From: JAWLBY01 sp041687455
GTDB taxonomy: Bacteria > Pseudomonadota > Gammaproteobacteria > Xanthomonadales > Xanthomonadaceae
Assembly (NCBI GenBank): GCA_041687455.1
Contig: JAWLBY010000028.1
Location: forward strand, 1-44,138
DNA length: 44,138 nt
Direction of reading: 5' to 3'
Shown here: one piece after another, positions 1 through 6,837 of the stretch
Position numbering within the stretch: the stretch's first letter is position 1
How the letters are laid out: each line of letters starts with the position of its first letter
The notes under the pieces: generated by a model
Told to the model about the DNA's origin: nothing
What the model saw: the letters and a program-made list of their open reading frames with translations, nothing else
Databases searched by the model: none
Position numbers and translations under genes: made by a program

Positions 1-48
1 CTCCTCGCTGTAGCGCCCCACTCGGCGCCGGGTATTGGGTCTTGCCAT
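1..48 (-). CDS. Transposase N-terminus (partial), IS3-family OrfA-like
   Basis: Sixteen codons from an ATG at 46-48 encode MARPNTRRRVGRYSEE and continue past the window edge. A basic start followed by RRYSEEF-like sequence is the usual opening of the helix-turn-helix OrfA of IS3-type elements. The family call rests on this short stretch only. The rest of the gene, and any OrfB, must lie to the left. Confidence 0.4.
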   Translation of the reverse strand, partial: MARPNTRRRVGRYSEE

Positions 49-97
49 GACACCTCCATCGTTAGATGAGGGTGTCAACAAAACCGGGTTAGGCTCC
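1..97 (-). mobile_element. Edge of an insertion sequence (probably IS3-like), running off the left end
   Basis: A short reading frame that looks like the start of a transposase leaves the window at base 1. Its start codon is preceded by an imperfect hairpin at 49-76 (arms GACACCTCCATC and GATGAGGGTGTC, loop GTTA). Beyond it, 77-97 (CAACAAAACCGGGTTAGGCTC) would be the terminal inverted repeat region. The outer boundary near 97 is placed where attC-like sequence begins and is uncertain by several bases, because GTTAGGC at 88-94 could itself be an attC core. Only one end is visible, so no target duplication can be checked. Confidence 0.45.
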
Positions 98-123
98 CTG
101 TCCGCTTGAACGCATAGTTGGGC
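98..123 (-). other. Truncated attC-like recombination site (left half)
   Basis: Read on the minus strand, this is GCCCAAC (fits the R'' core RYYYAAC; plus-strand 117-123) followed by TATGCGTTCAAGCGGAC, which resembles the R''-L'' half of integron attC sites with their GTTCAAGC box. The matching L'-R' half with a GTTRRRY core is missing; the putative IS edge begins instead. The core is exactly complementary to the GTTGGGC core at the other end of the small-gene unit (555-561), as expected for the two ends of one cassette. Confidence 0.5.
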
Positions 124-147
124 GGCAGCGCCGGACCGAACTGACGC

Positions 148-378
148 TCACCGACGCGCACTCAGAACTGTGGCTACACCTGCGACAACAAGGAAGCAGA
201 GCGCCGCGGCTAGTGATGCAGGAACGATCATAGCGCCGAATCGGGTGGTCGGCGGATGGCCCGCTACCGAGGCAAAGAACACTACTGCTGATGATGCTGA
301 AGCGCCAAGCATGAGGAGCGCAAGAGCCAGCATGAGCGAGCGGCGCATACCCCAACAAGCGCGACCGGCTCGCCTCAT
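148..378 (-). CDS. Small membrane protein, second gene of a cassette-like unit
   Basis: A 76-residue protein of unknown function. Residues 1-12 are basic (MRRAGRACWGMR), followed by a hydrophobic helix at about 13-36, a short polar loop with HPPTTRFG, and a second hydrophobic helix at about 49-72, ending SARR. It looks like a two-pass inner-membrane protein. Its ATG overlaps the stop codon of the preceding gene by four bases (375-378, ATGA), so translation is probably coupled. The stop at 148 lies 24 bases before the attC-like site, the usual position of a cassette-borne gene. I do not recognise a family. Confidence 0.55.
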   Translation of the reverse strand: MRRAGRACWGMRRSLMLALALLMLGASASSAVVFFASVAGHPPTTRFGAMIVPASLAAALCFLVVAGVATVLSARR

Positions 379-548
379 GGTTCCTCACCCTTTGCGGCAT
401 CGCGGCCCGAAAACAACGAGATCCACGCACCAAGCTCAAACAACATTCCGAGCGCGGCCAGCCCATACGCACCTGGCTTCCAGGCTGCGAAATAGAACGC
501 GAGCGCGACTGCGAAGCAGGCGATTGCAATGGCGTGCCGGGATCGCAC
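375..548 (-). CDS. Small membrane protein, first gene of a cassette-like unit
   Basis: A 57-residue protein using GTG at 546-548. A TTG at 558-560 is also in frame but lies inside the recombination core, so the GTG is preferred. Two hydrophobic segments are visible at about residues 6-22 and 27-46 (CFAVALAFYFAAW, then GLAALGMLFELGAWISLF), with a charged end GRDAAKGEEP. The short length, the start very close to a GTTRRRY core and the overlap with the next gene are typical of integron cassette genes. Function unknown. Confidence 0.5.
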   Translation of the reverse strand: MRSRHAIAIACFAVALAFYFAAWKPGAYGLAALGMLFELGAWISLFSGRDAAKGEEP

Positions 549-554
549 TATGCC

Positions 555-561
555 GCCCAAC
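555..561 (-). other. Integron-type core site GTTGGGC (insertion point of the cassette)
   Basis: On the minus strand this reads GTTGGGC, matching the core GTTRRRY at which IntI joins cassettes. It is the exact complement of the R'' core of the attC-like site at 117-123. Together the two cores bound a unit of about 440 bp with two minus-strand genes. Whether the sequence to the right is attI or the end of a former neighbour cassette cannot be decided here. Confidence 0.45.
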
Positions 562-580
562 TACTATTCGACGTCAGCAC

Positions 581-692
581 TGACGCGTAATCCTGACGTG
601 TAACACCGCCAGAGAACACGTCGATGCAGGAAAATTCGTACGCGCATCATCGGTTTACCTTGATCGTGACGTGTAATCTCGACGCCTAATCC
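581..692. repeat. Two tandem pairs of a 13-bp repeat beside the core site
   Basis: Units at 581-593 (TGACGCGTAATCC), 594-606 (TGACGTGTAACAC), 667-679 (TGACGTGTAATCT) and 680-692 (CGACGCCTAATCC) share the pattern YGACGYNTAAYNC. They form two head-to-tail pairs set 86 bp apart. The position next to the core fits an attI region, where integrases bind direct repeats, or an operator/promoter for the cassette genes. The role is inferred only. Confidence 0.45.
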
Positions 693-1247
693 CGACGCAA
701 TCTTCGGTGTTCGTGGCGGGCAGTGGGATCGTCGCACGGCGGGGCGAGGTGGACAATATCGGCGGGGTCGGGCCGGTCGATCGAGCATCGGTGCCCCGAG
801 CATGCGCTGAATCACCTTCTCGTCACGCGCTCGACTTCTTGACGCTCGAAGCCGGCTGCGACGACGCCAACCGCGTAGCGCAGGTAGTTCCGTGCGGCGT
901 GCCGCTCAAGAGCGTGCTGTTTGCCTGCTTGCAGGGCATCGTCTGCTGACGGGCCTCGAATGGGCGTTCCGCCACATGCCAGCACCCGGCCCTTCGCAGC
1001 GAACGATCATCGCCGGCATCCTCGCTGACCCGCCCGGCACGCTGTCGGTGGCCTGCGGGATCGACTACCATACGCGCCCCTCACGCGGCCCTCCCCGGCT
1101 GCACCGGCCGAGAATTCCCGTTTCCGTGCAGACGCCACCGTAGCGCCAGACCTTCGTCGCCCCGCGTCCGTACGGCCGTCGGCCGTCATCTGTATCCGAC
1201 AACAACGCGCGATCGCCATGCCGGTCGCGCTCGGGAAACTGTTTTTG
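693..1247. other. Stretch with no recognisable gene
   Basis: No frame on either strand gives a protein I recognise. In particular, no tyrosine-recombinase (IntI) motif is present where a divergent integrase would be expected. A minus-strand frame open over 815-1006 reads as plausible protein (ending AGFERQEVERVTRR) but lacks a clear start. It could be the end of a decayed gene. The last few hundred bases should hold the promoter of the SulP operon, but no convincing -35/-10 pair stands out. Confidence 0.4.
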
Positions 1248-2732
1248 ATGGATCTGTCTGCTCGTATCCGCCGCGACTGGTTCGGCAATGTTCGCGGCGA
1301 TGTGCTGGCTGGCCTGGTGGTCGCGCTGGCGCTGATTCCGGAGGCGATCGCGTTCTCGATCATCGCCGGCGTCGATCCCAAGGTCGGCCTGTATGCGTCG
1401 TTCTGCATCGCGGTCGTGATCGCCTTCACCGGCGGCCGGCCCGGCATGATCTCGGCCGCCACCGGCGCGATGGCGCTGCTGATGGTCGGACTGGTCAAGG
1501 ATCACGGCCTGCAGTACCTGCTCGCCGCGACGGTGTTGACCGGCGTGCTGCAGATCGCTGCCGGTCTGCTGAAACTCGGCACGCTGATGCGCTTCGTTTC
1601 GCGTTCGGTGATCACCGGGTTCGTCAACGCGCTGGCGATCCTGATCTTCCTCGCCCAGTTGCCGGAGCTGATCGGCGTGAGCTGGCAGGTCCATACGCTG
1701 ACTGCCGCCGGCCTCGCGATCATCTACCTGTTGCCGCGACTGACCCGCGCGCTGCCGTCGCCGCTGGTGACGATCGTCGTGCTGACGGCGGTCGCGATCT
1801 GGCTCGATCTCGATGTCAGGACGGTCGGCGACATGGGTGCGCTGCCCGACAGCCTGCCGGTATTCCTGCTGCCGGACGTGCCGCTGACGCTCGATACGCT
1901 GCGCATCATCCTGCCGGTCTCGGCGACGCTGGCGGTGGTCGGCCTGCTCGAATCGCTGCTGACCGCGCAGATCGTCGACGATCTGACCGACACGCCGAGC
2001 GGCAAGAATCGCGAGTGCGTCGGCCAGGGTGTGGCCAACATCGCGGCTGGCTTCGTCGGCGGCATGGCCGGCTGCGCGATGATCGGGCAGTCGGTCATCA
2101 ACGTGAAATCGGGCGGCCGCGGGCGGTTGTCGACGCTGGTCGCCGGCGTCGTGCTGCTGGTGCTGGTCGTGTTCGCCGGGCCGTGGGTCAGCCAGATCCC
2201 GATGGCGGCGCTGGTCGCGGTCATGATCATGGTGTCGATCGGCACCTTCAGTTGGAGTTCGATCCTGCACCTTCGCACCTACCCGACCAGTTCCAACATC
2301 GTGATGCTCGGCACCGTGATCGTGACCGTGTTCAGCCACGACCTGGCCAAGGGCGTGCTGACCGGCGTGCTGCTGTCGGCGCTGTTCTTCGCCCGCAAGG
2401 TCGGCCGCGTGCTGCACATCGGGTCGGAGTCGATCAACGGCGGCAGCGGCCGCTGCTACACGGTGACCGGCCAGGTGTTCTTCGCGTCGGCGGAGACGTT
2501 CGTCAACGGCTTCGATACCCGCGAGGTGCTCGACCACGTCCGGATCGACGTGTCGCACGCACATTTCTGGGATCTTTCGGCAGTCGGCGCGCTGGACAAG
2601 ATCGTGCTGAAATTCCGCCGCGAAGGTACCGTCGTCGACGTGGTCGGCATGAACCAGGCCAGCGCGACGCTGGTCGACCGGCTCGGCGTGCACGACAAGC
2701 CGGATGCCGAACGCCTGATGGCCGGACACTGA
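1248..2732 (+). CDS. SulP-family inorganic anion transporter with STAS domain
   Basis: A 494-residue SLC26/SulP membrane transporter. The hydrophobic core with about ten to twelve spans covers roughly residues 20-400 and includes the family signatures ALIPEAIAFSIIAGVDPKVGLYASF and GGRPGMISAATGAMALL. A C-terminal STAS domain covers about 410-490. Substrates in this family are sulfate, bicarbonate or dicarboxylates; the sequence does not decide. An in-frame ATG at 1218 would add ten residues. I chose 1248 because homologues begin close to the RRxWF motif and neither start has a strong SD. The next gene follows after 10 bases, so the two are almost certainly co-transcribed. Confidence 0.9.
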   Translation: MDLSARIRRDWFGNVRGDVLAGLVVALALIPEAIAFSIIAGVDPKVGLYASFCIAVVIAFTGGRPGMISAATGAMALLMVGLVKDHGLQYLLAATVLTGVLQIAAGLLKLGTLMRFVSRSVITGFVNALAILIFLAQLPELIGVSWQVHTLTAAGLAIIYLLPRLTRALPSPLVTIVVLTAVAIWLDLDVRTVGDMGALPDSLPVFLLPDVPLTLDTLRIILPVSATLAVVGLLESLLTAQIVDDLTDTPSGKNRECVGQGVANIAAGFVGGMAGCAMIGQSVINVKSGGRGRLSTLVAGVVLLVLVVFAGPWVSQIPMAALVAVMIMVSIGTFSWSSILHLRTYPTSSNIVMLGTVIVTVFSHDLAKGVLTGVLLSALFFARKVGRVLHIGSESINGGSGRCYTVTGQVFFASAETFVNGFDTREVLDHVRIDVSHAHFWDLSAVGALDKIVLKFRREGTVVDVVGMNQASATLVDRLGVHDKPDAERLMAGH

Positions 2733-2742
2733 GGAGCACGAC

Positions 2743-3618
2743 ATGACATCCACCCTGATCCATGCCGACGGCGGCGTGTTGGCCGCGATCGACCCGTCGC
2801 TGTATGCCGCGAGCGTTGCCGACCACGCGGCCTGGGCGGCGATCCGGATCGGCGCGCCGATCGAGCTGCTGCACGCGATCGAGCGGATGCCGGCGGCACC
2901 GGCCGGCGACCTGAGCGGCAACCTGACGCTCGGCAACCGCGAGGAGCTGCTGGCGTCGCTGGCCGCGCTCGACGAACAACGCGGCCGGCTCGCGCAGGAA
3001 CACGGCCGGCGCCTGCTCGATGAGGCGAAGGCGCGCATCACCGACTCATCGGCGCTCGACGTCACGGTACGCCAGCGCCACGGCGGCCTGGTCGACACGC
3101 TGCTCGAGCTGGAGCACGGCGTCCGGCTGTTCGTGATCGGCAAGCGCGGCGAACACGCCGACTTCGCCCGCGGCCACCTCGGCAGCAACCTCGAGCGGGT
3201 GATGCGCTCGGTGCACCGGCCGGTACTGGTTGCGGCGCGTGCGTTCCGGCCGATCGAGCGCTTCATGATCGCGTTCGACGGCAGCGCGACGACCCGCAAG
3301 TGCATCGAGATGGTCAGCGAAAGCCCGCTGCTGAAAGGCCTGCAGTGCGACGTGCTGATGGTCGGAGATGCCACGCCGGCGCATGCCGAGCAGATGGCCT
3401 GGGCACAGGCACGGCTGGCCGCGGCCGGCTTCGAACCGCAGATGCTGCTGATGCCGGGCACGGCCGAGAGCGTGATCGCGCAGAAGGTCGCCGACCGTTC
3501 GATCGACCTGCTGGTGATGGGCGCCTACGGTCACTCGCGGATCCGCAGCATGATCGTCGGCAGCACGACCACCCAGGTACTGCGCAGTTGCCCGATTCCG
3601 GTGTTGCTGCTGCGCTGA
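2743..3618 (+). CDS. Tandem-domain universal stress protein (UspA family)
   Basis: A 291-residue protein with two Usp domains, about residues 10-165 and 170-291. The second domain keeps a nucleotide-binding loop of the Gx2Gx9G(S/T) type (GAYGHSRIRSMIVGST). The first is looser (GKRGEHADFARGHLGSN). A good SD (GAGGAG) precedes the ATG. The gene sits 10 bases behind the SulP transporter gene. This pairing suggests that the Usp monitors energy or ion status for the transporter, but the exact role is unknown. It is soluble, with no signal peptide. Confidence 0.9.
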   Translation: MTSTLIHADGGVLAAIDPSLYAASVADHAAWAAIRIGAPIELLHAIERMPAAPAGDLSGNLTLGNREELLASLAALDEQRGRLAQEHGRRLLDEAKARITDSSALDVTVRQRHGGLVDTLLELEHGVRLFVIGKRGEHADFARGHLGSNLERVMRSVHRPVLVAARAFRPIERFMIAFDGSATTRKCIEMVSESPLLKGLQCDVLMVGDATPAHAEQMAWAQARLAAAGFEPQMLLMPGTAESVIAQKVADRSIDLLVMGAYGHSRIRSMIVGSTTTQVLRSCPIPVLLLR

Positions 3619-3729
3619 TCGGGCATCCCGGCGGCATCGGCGCGGCAAGCACGCCGATGCACTGACGGGCGGCGGTTTGCCTGCCTGTCATGCGGCGGCT
3701 TCTATGCTCGGGCTGGTTTCCGATCCGGA

Positions 3730-4404
3730 ATGAGGCCGATGCCACACGGGACACCAAGCCAGGAGTTGCCGCTGCGCGGCGCTGCGCTGACGCTCGGGCT
3801 GCTGGCACTCGCCGCTGCCTGGCTCGGGCCGTTGCCGGCCGCGGTCGGCCAGTCGTTCAGTGCGCACATGGGCATGCACGTGCTGGTGGTGGCGCTGGCC
3901 GCGCCGGCACTCGCGCTCGGGCTGGCCGGCTCGCGGTTCGATCCGGCCCGGCGCTGGCCGCGACTGTTCGCGCCGGTGCCGGCGTCGGTGATCGAGATGG
4001 TCGTGATCTGGAGCTGGCATGCGCCGCTGCTGCACCACGCCTCGCGGCACGATCCGCGGCTGCTGGTGGTCGAACAGGGCAGTTTCCTGCTGGTCGGGCT
4101 GCTGGTCTGGCTGGCCGCGTTCGGCGGCGATCCGCGACGGCGCCGACCGCGCGCCGCCGCCGGCATCGCCGGTCTGCTGCTGACCTCGATGCACATGACC
4201 GTGCTCGGCGCGCTGCTGGCGCTGGCCGAGCGGCCGCTGTATGCGCACGGCAGCGCCGCGTTGTCTGGCCTGACCACGCTGCAGGACCAGCAGGCCGGCG
4301 GACTGCTGATGCTGCTGGTCGGCGGCCTCAGCTATCTGGCCGGCGCGATCGGGCTGCTGGTCGGGCTGCTGCGCGACGAGCGCGACACCGATCCGGTCCG
4401 CTGA
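3730..4404 (+). CDS. CtaG-like cytochrome c oxidase assembly protein (caa3_CtaG family)
   Basis: A 224-residue polytopic membrane protein with about six hydrophobic segments. It carries conserved histidines in the family pattern: HMGMHVLVV (near residue 46-55), WSWHAPLLHHASRH (about 95-108) and SMHMTVLGA (about 156-164). Members of this family help assemble copper centres of haem-copper oxidases. No oxidase subunit gene lies next to it, so it may serve an oxidase encoded elsewhere. A TATGCT motif at 3703-3708 could be a -10 element. It converges on pbpC with 15 bases between the stop codons. Confidence 0.8.
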   Translation: MRPMPHGTPSQELPLRGAALTLGLLALAAAWLGPLPAAVGQSFSAHMGMHVLVVALAAPALALGLAGSRFDPARRWPRLFAPVPASVIEMVVIWSWHAPLLHHASRHDPRLLVVEQGSFLLVGLLVWLAAFGGDPRRRRPRAAAGIAGLLLTSMHMTVLGALLALAERPLYAHGSAALSGLTTLQDQQAGGLLMLLVGGLSYLAGAIGLLVGLLRDERDTDPVR

Positions 4405-4419
4405 GCACAGCCTCGTTGC

Positions 4420-6837
4420 TCAGCGCCGGTACTTGCTCAGCACCGTGAAGCGCCGGCTCAGTCGATGGCCCTGCGCATCGACCAGTGTCAGCCGGTGCTC
4501 GCCCGGCGTGGTCAGCAGCTCGAACTGGTGGTAATCGCGCGTGCTGCCGAGGAACTGCTCGTCGAGATGCCAGTGCAGCACCGCATCGCGTTGCCGGTGT
4601 ACCGCTTCGAACACCAGCCGGCCGCGACGACCGTCGAGCTCGGCCGGAATGTAGACGTGGCTGCCTTGCTGCGGATACAGCAGCCCGATCGGCGCATCGT
4701 CGCCAGCGGCGAGCGCGGCGCAGCCGGGCCGCCACGGCGGCAACGGCCGGTACTCCGGATGGTGGCGACGATAGAAATGTTCGATCGCCGGCGGCAACAC
4801 GAACCACCCGGTGCTGCGCATGTCGGCCACTGCAGCGCAGTCCGAATGCACCCGCAGCGGCGCCTGCGGATCGAGATGCACCCGGCGGTGATACGGCGAC
4901 GCGCGATCGAAGTGACTCGCCAGCGGCGCGCGCTGCACCGCGGTCACGCAGCCTTCGCGCGGCAGGTGGCCATCGACCTGGCAGGCTTCGACCGATTTCA
5001 GGTCGTGCAGCGGTTCGACGAACCAGCCACTGTCCGGCAAGCGGTCGAGGATCGCGAACAGCAGCGGCGCCGCGGTCTGGGTGCCGGACAGTCCGGCGAC
5101 GCCTTCACCGCTGGCATTGCCGGCCCATACCGCGACCGTGTGCCGCGGCGTGCTGCCGACCGCCCAGGCATCGCGCAGCCCGAAGCTGGTGCCGGTCTTC
5201 CAGGCCACCGGCCGGCTGCTTGAGAACGTGCGCCAGTGACTGTCGATGCCGGGCCGATTGACCTCCGCCATCGCCTGCAGCGTCAGCCATGCCGCGCCGG
5301 CACCGTAATCGGCCTCCGCCGGAGACTGCGGAGGTTGTGGCGACTGCGATTGCAGCAGTCGCGGCCGCCGATAGCGTGGCGCCTCCCGCTCCGGCAACTG
5401 CGCGATCACGGCGAGATTGGCGTAGGCCTGGGCGACATCCCACAGCCTCGTTTCGGCACCACCGAGGATCAACGTCAGGCCGTAGTGATCGGCCGGCCGG
5501 GTCAGCGTCTGCATGCCCATCTGACGCAACGCCGCGTGGAAGCGCGGCAGGCCGTACTGTCGCAGCAGCCGTACCGCCGGGATGTTCAGCGACAGCGCCA
5601 GCGCCTCGCTGGCCGGCACCGCGCCGCGGTAACTTCGATCGAAGTTCTCCGGCGCGTAGCCGTTGATCTGGGTCGGCACGTCGGGCACCAGCGTCTGCGG
5701 CAGGATCTGTCCGTCCTGCAGCATCAGTGCATACAGCAGCGGCTTCAGGATGCTGCCGCTGCTGCGTGGCCGCAGCACCAGGTCGATCGCGTAGCCGCGC
5801 TCGGCGGTGTCGTCGGTGCGGCTGTTGCCGAGCCAGGCGAGCACCGAAAGATCGCGATGATCGATCACCAGCGCCGCGGCATTGTGCACGCCGCCGGACG
5901 CCAGCCGCTGCGACTCCCGCTGCATGACCTCGACCAGTCCGCGCTGCAGTTCGGCATCGAGCGTGCTGTGGAACGCCGGATCGCCGCTCCGCTCGATCCC
6001 GGTGTCGGCCAGTGTGTCGAGCAGGTGCGGCGCCCAGCGCGGCAGCGGCCGCGGCGCCTCGGGCAATGGCTCGGCCAGCGCCAGCCGCAGGTCGAGATGG
6101 TCGAGTGCGCCATCGGCATGCAGCGCCCGCAGCAGGCGGTTGCGCTTGTCGCGCAGTCGCTCGCGGCTGCGGCCCGGGTGGACCAGTGCCGGACTGTTCG
6201 GCAACACCGCGAGTGTCGCGGCTTCGGCCCAGCTCAGATCCTTCGCGGCGCGCCCGAAGTAGCGCCACGCTGCCGTCTCGAGGCCGACGATGTTGCCGCC
6301 GAACGGCGCATGCTGCGCGTACAGCGCGAGAATTTCGTCGCGCTCGTGGGACAGCCCGAGCCGCAGCGCCAGCGCCATCTCGCGCAGTTTCTGCAGCAGC
6401 GTCCGCGGCGGATTGCCGGACGCGACGCGGATCGTCTGCATGCCGAGCGTGCTGCCGCCGCTGACCACGCGACCGGCGCGCAGGTTGAGCCAGGCCGCCC
6501 GCACCAGCGCCAGCGGATCGACGCCGGGATGGTAGGCGAAGCGCCGGTCCTCGTAGCGGATCAGCGCGCGGGCGAATCGCTCCGGCACGTCGCCGCGGGC
6601 CGGAAACCGCCACTGCCGATCGCCCGCGAGCCGCGCACCGAGCAGTTCGCCATTGGCGGCGAACAGCACCGGCGACATCGGTGCCCGGAACAACGGGTCG
6701 GGCAGCGCGAACCAGAACCACAGCGCCACCGGCACGAACGCCGCCAGCAGCACCAGCGCGAGGCCGCGGCGGCGCCGGCGGCGGCCGCCGCTGCGCGCCG
6801 CCAACTCAGCCGCTGCCGGCCTCGCATCCATCGTCAC
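4420..6837 (-). CDS. pbpC: Penicillin-binding protein 1C, bifunctional peptidoglycan synthase
   Basis: An 805-residue class A PBP. A basic N-terminus (RRRRRR near 20) and one membrane anchor (about 27-45) precede the GT51 glycosyltransferase domain, with the catalytic Glu in RYEDRRF (E96) and SGGSTLGMQ near 126-134. The transpeptidase domain has SILK (S362, K365), SLN (416-418) and KTGTS (K547). A C-terminal BiPBP_C domain follows, about 715-800. It polymerises lipid II and cross-links peptides in the periplasm. Its start overlaps the stop of the alpha-2-macroglobulin gene by four bases, the same operon arrangement as yfhM-pbpC in Escherichia coli. Confidence 0.95.
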   Translation of the reverse strand: MTMDARPAAAELAARSGGRRRRRRGLALVLLAAFVPVALWFWFALPDPLFRAPMSPVLFAANGELLGARLAGDRQWRFPARGDVPERFARALIRYEDRRFAYHPGVDPLALVRAAWLNLRAGRVVSGGSTLGMQTIRVASGNPPRTLLQKLREMALALRLGLSHERDEILALYAQHAPFGGNIVGLETAAWRYFGRAAKDLSWAEAATLAVLPNSPALVHPGRSRERLRDKRNRLLRALHADGALDHLDLRLALAEPLPEAPRPLPRWAPHLLDTLADTGIERSGDPAFHSTLDAELQRGLVEVMQRESQRLASGGVHNAAALVIDHRDLSVLAWLGNSRTDDTAERGYAIDLVLRPRSSGSILKPLLYALMLQDGQILPQTLVPDVPTQINGYAPENFDRSYRGAVPASEALALSLNIPAVRLLRQYGLPRFHAALRQMGMQTLTRPADHYGLTLILGGAETRLWDVAQAYANLAVIAQLPEREAPRYRRPRLLQSQSPQPPQSPAEADYGAGAAWLTLQAMAEVNRPGIDSHWRTFSSSRPVAWKTGTSFGLRDAWAVGSTPRHTVAVWAGNASGEGVAGLSGTQTAAPLLFAILDRLPDSGWFVEPLHDLKSVEACQVDGHLPREGCVTAVQRAPLASHFDRASPYHRRVHLDPQAPLRVHSDCAAVADMRSTGWFVLPPAIEHFYRRHHPEYRPLPPWRPGCAALAAGDDAPIGLLYPQQGSHVYIPAELDGRRGRLVFEAVHRQRDAVLHWHLDEQFLGSTRDYHQFELLTTPGEHRLTLVDAQGHRLSRRFTVLSKYRR

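Noticed and set aside
815..1006. A minus-strand frame reading plausibly as the end of a protein (AGFERQEVERVTRR)
   Set aside because: It is open for about 64 codons, has no convincing start codon or family match, and an upstream stop cuts it off. It is noted only as a possible decayed gene.
700..1217. An integron integrase gene beside the cassette
   Set aside because: No frame shows tyrosine-recombinase boxes or the IntI-specific patch, so no integrase is claimed.
1065..3461. A long minus-strand frame opposite the SulP and Usp genes
   Set aside because: It is the antisense shadow of recognised plus-strand genes and has no family resemblance.
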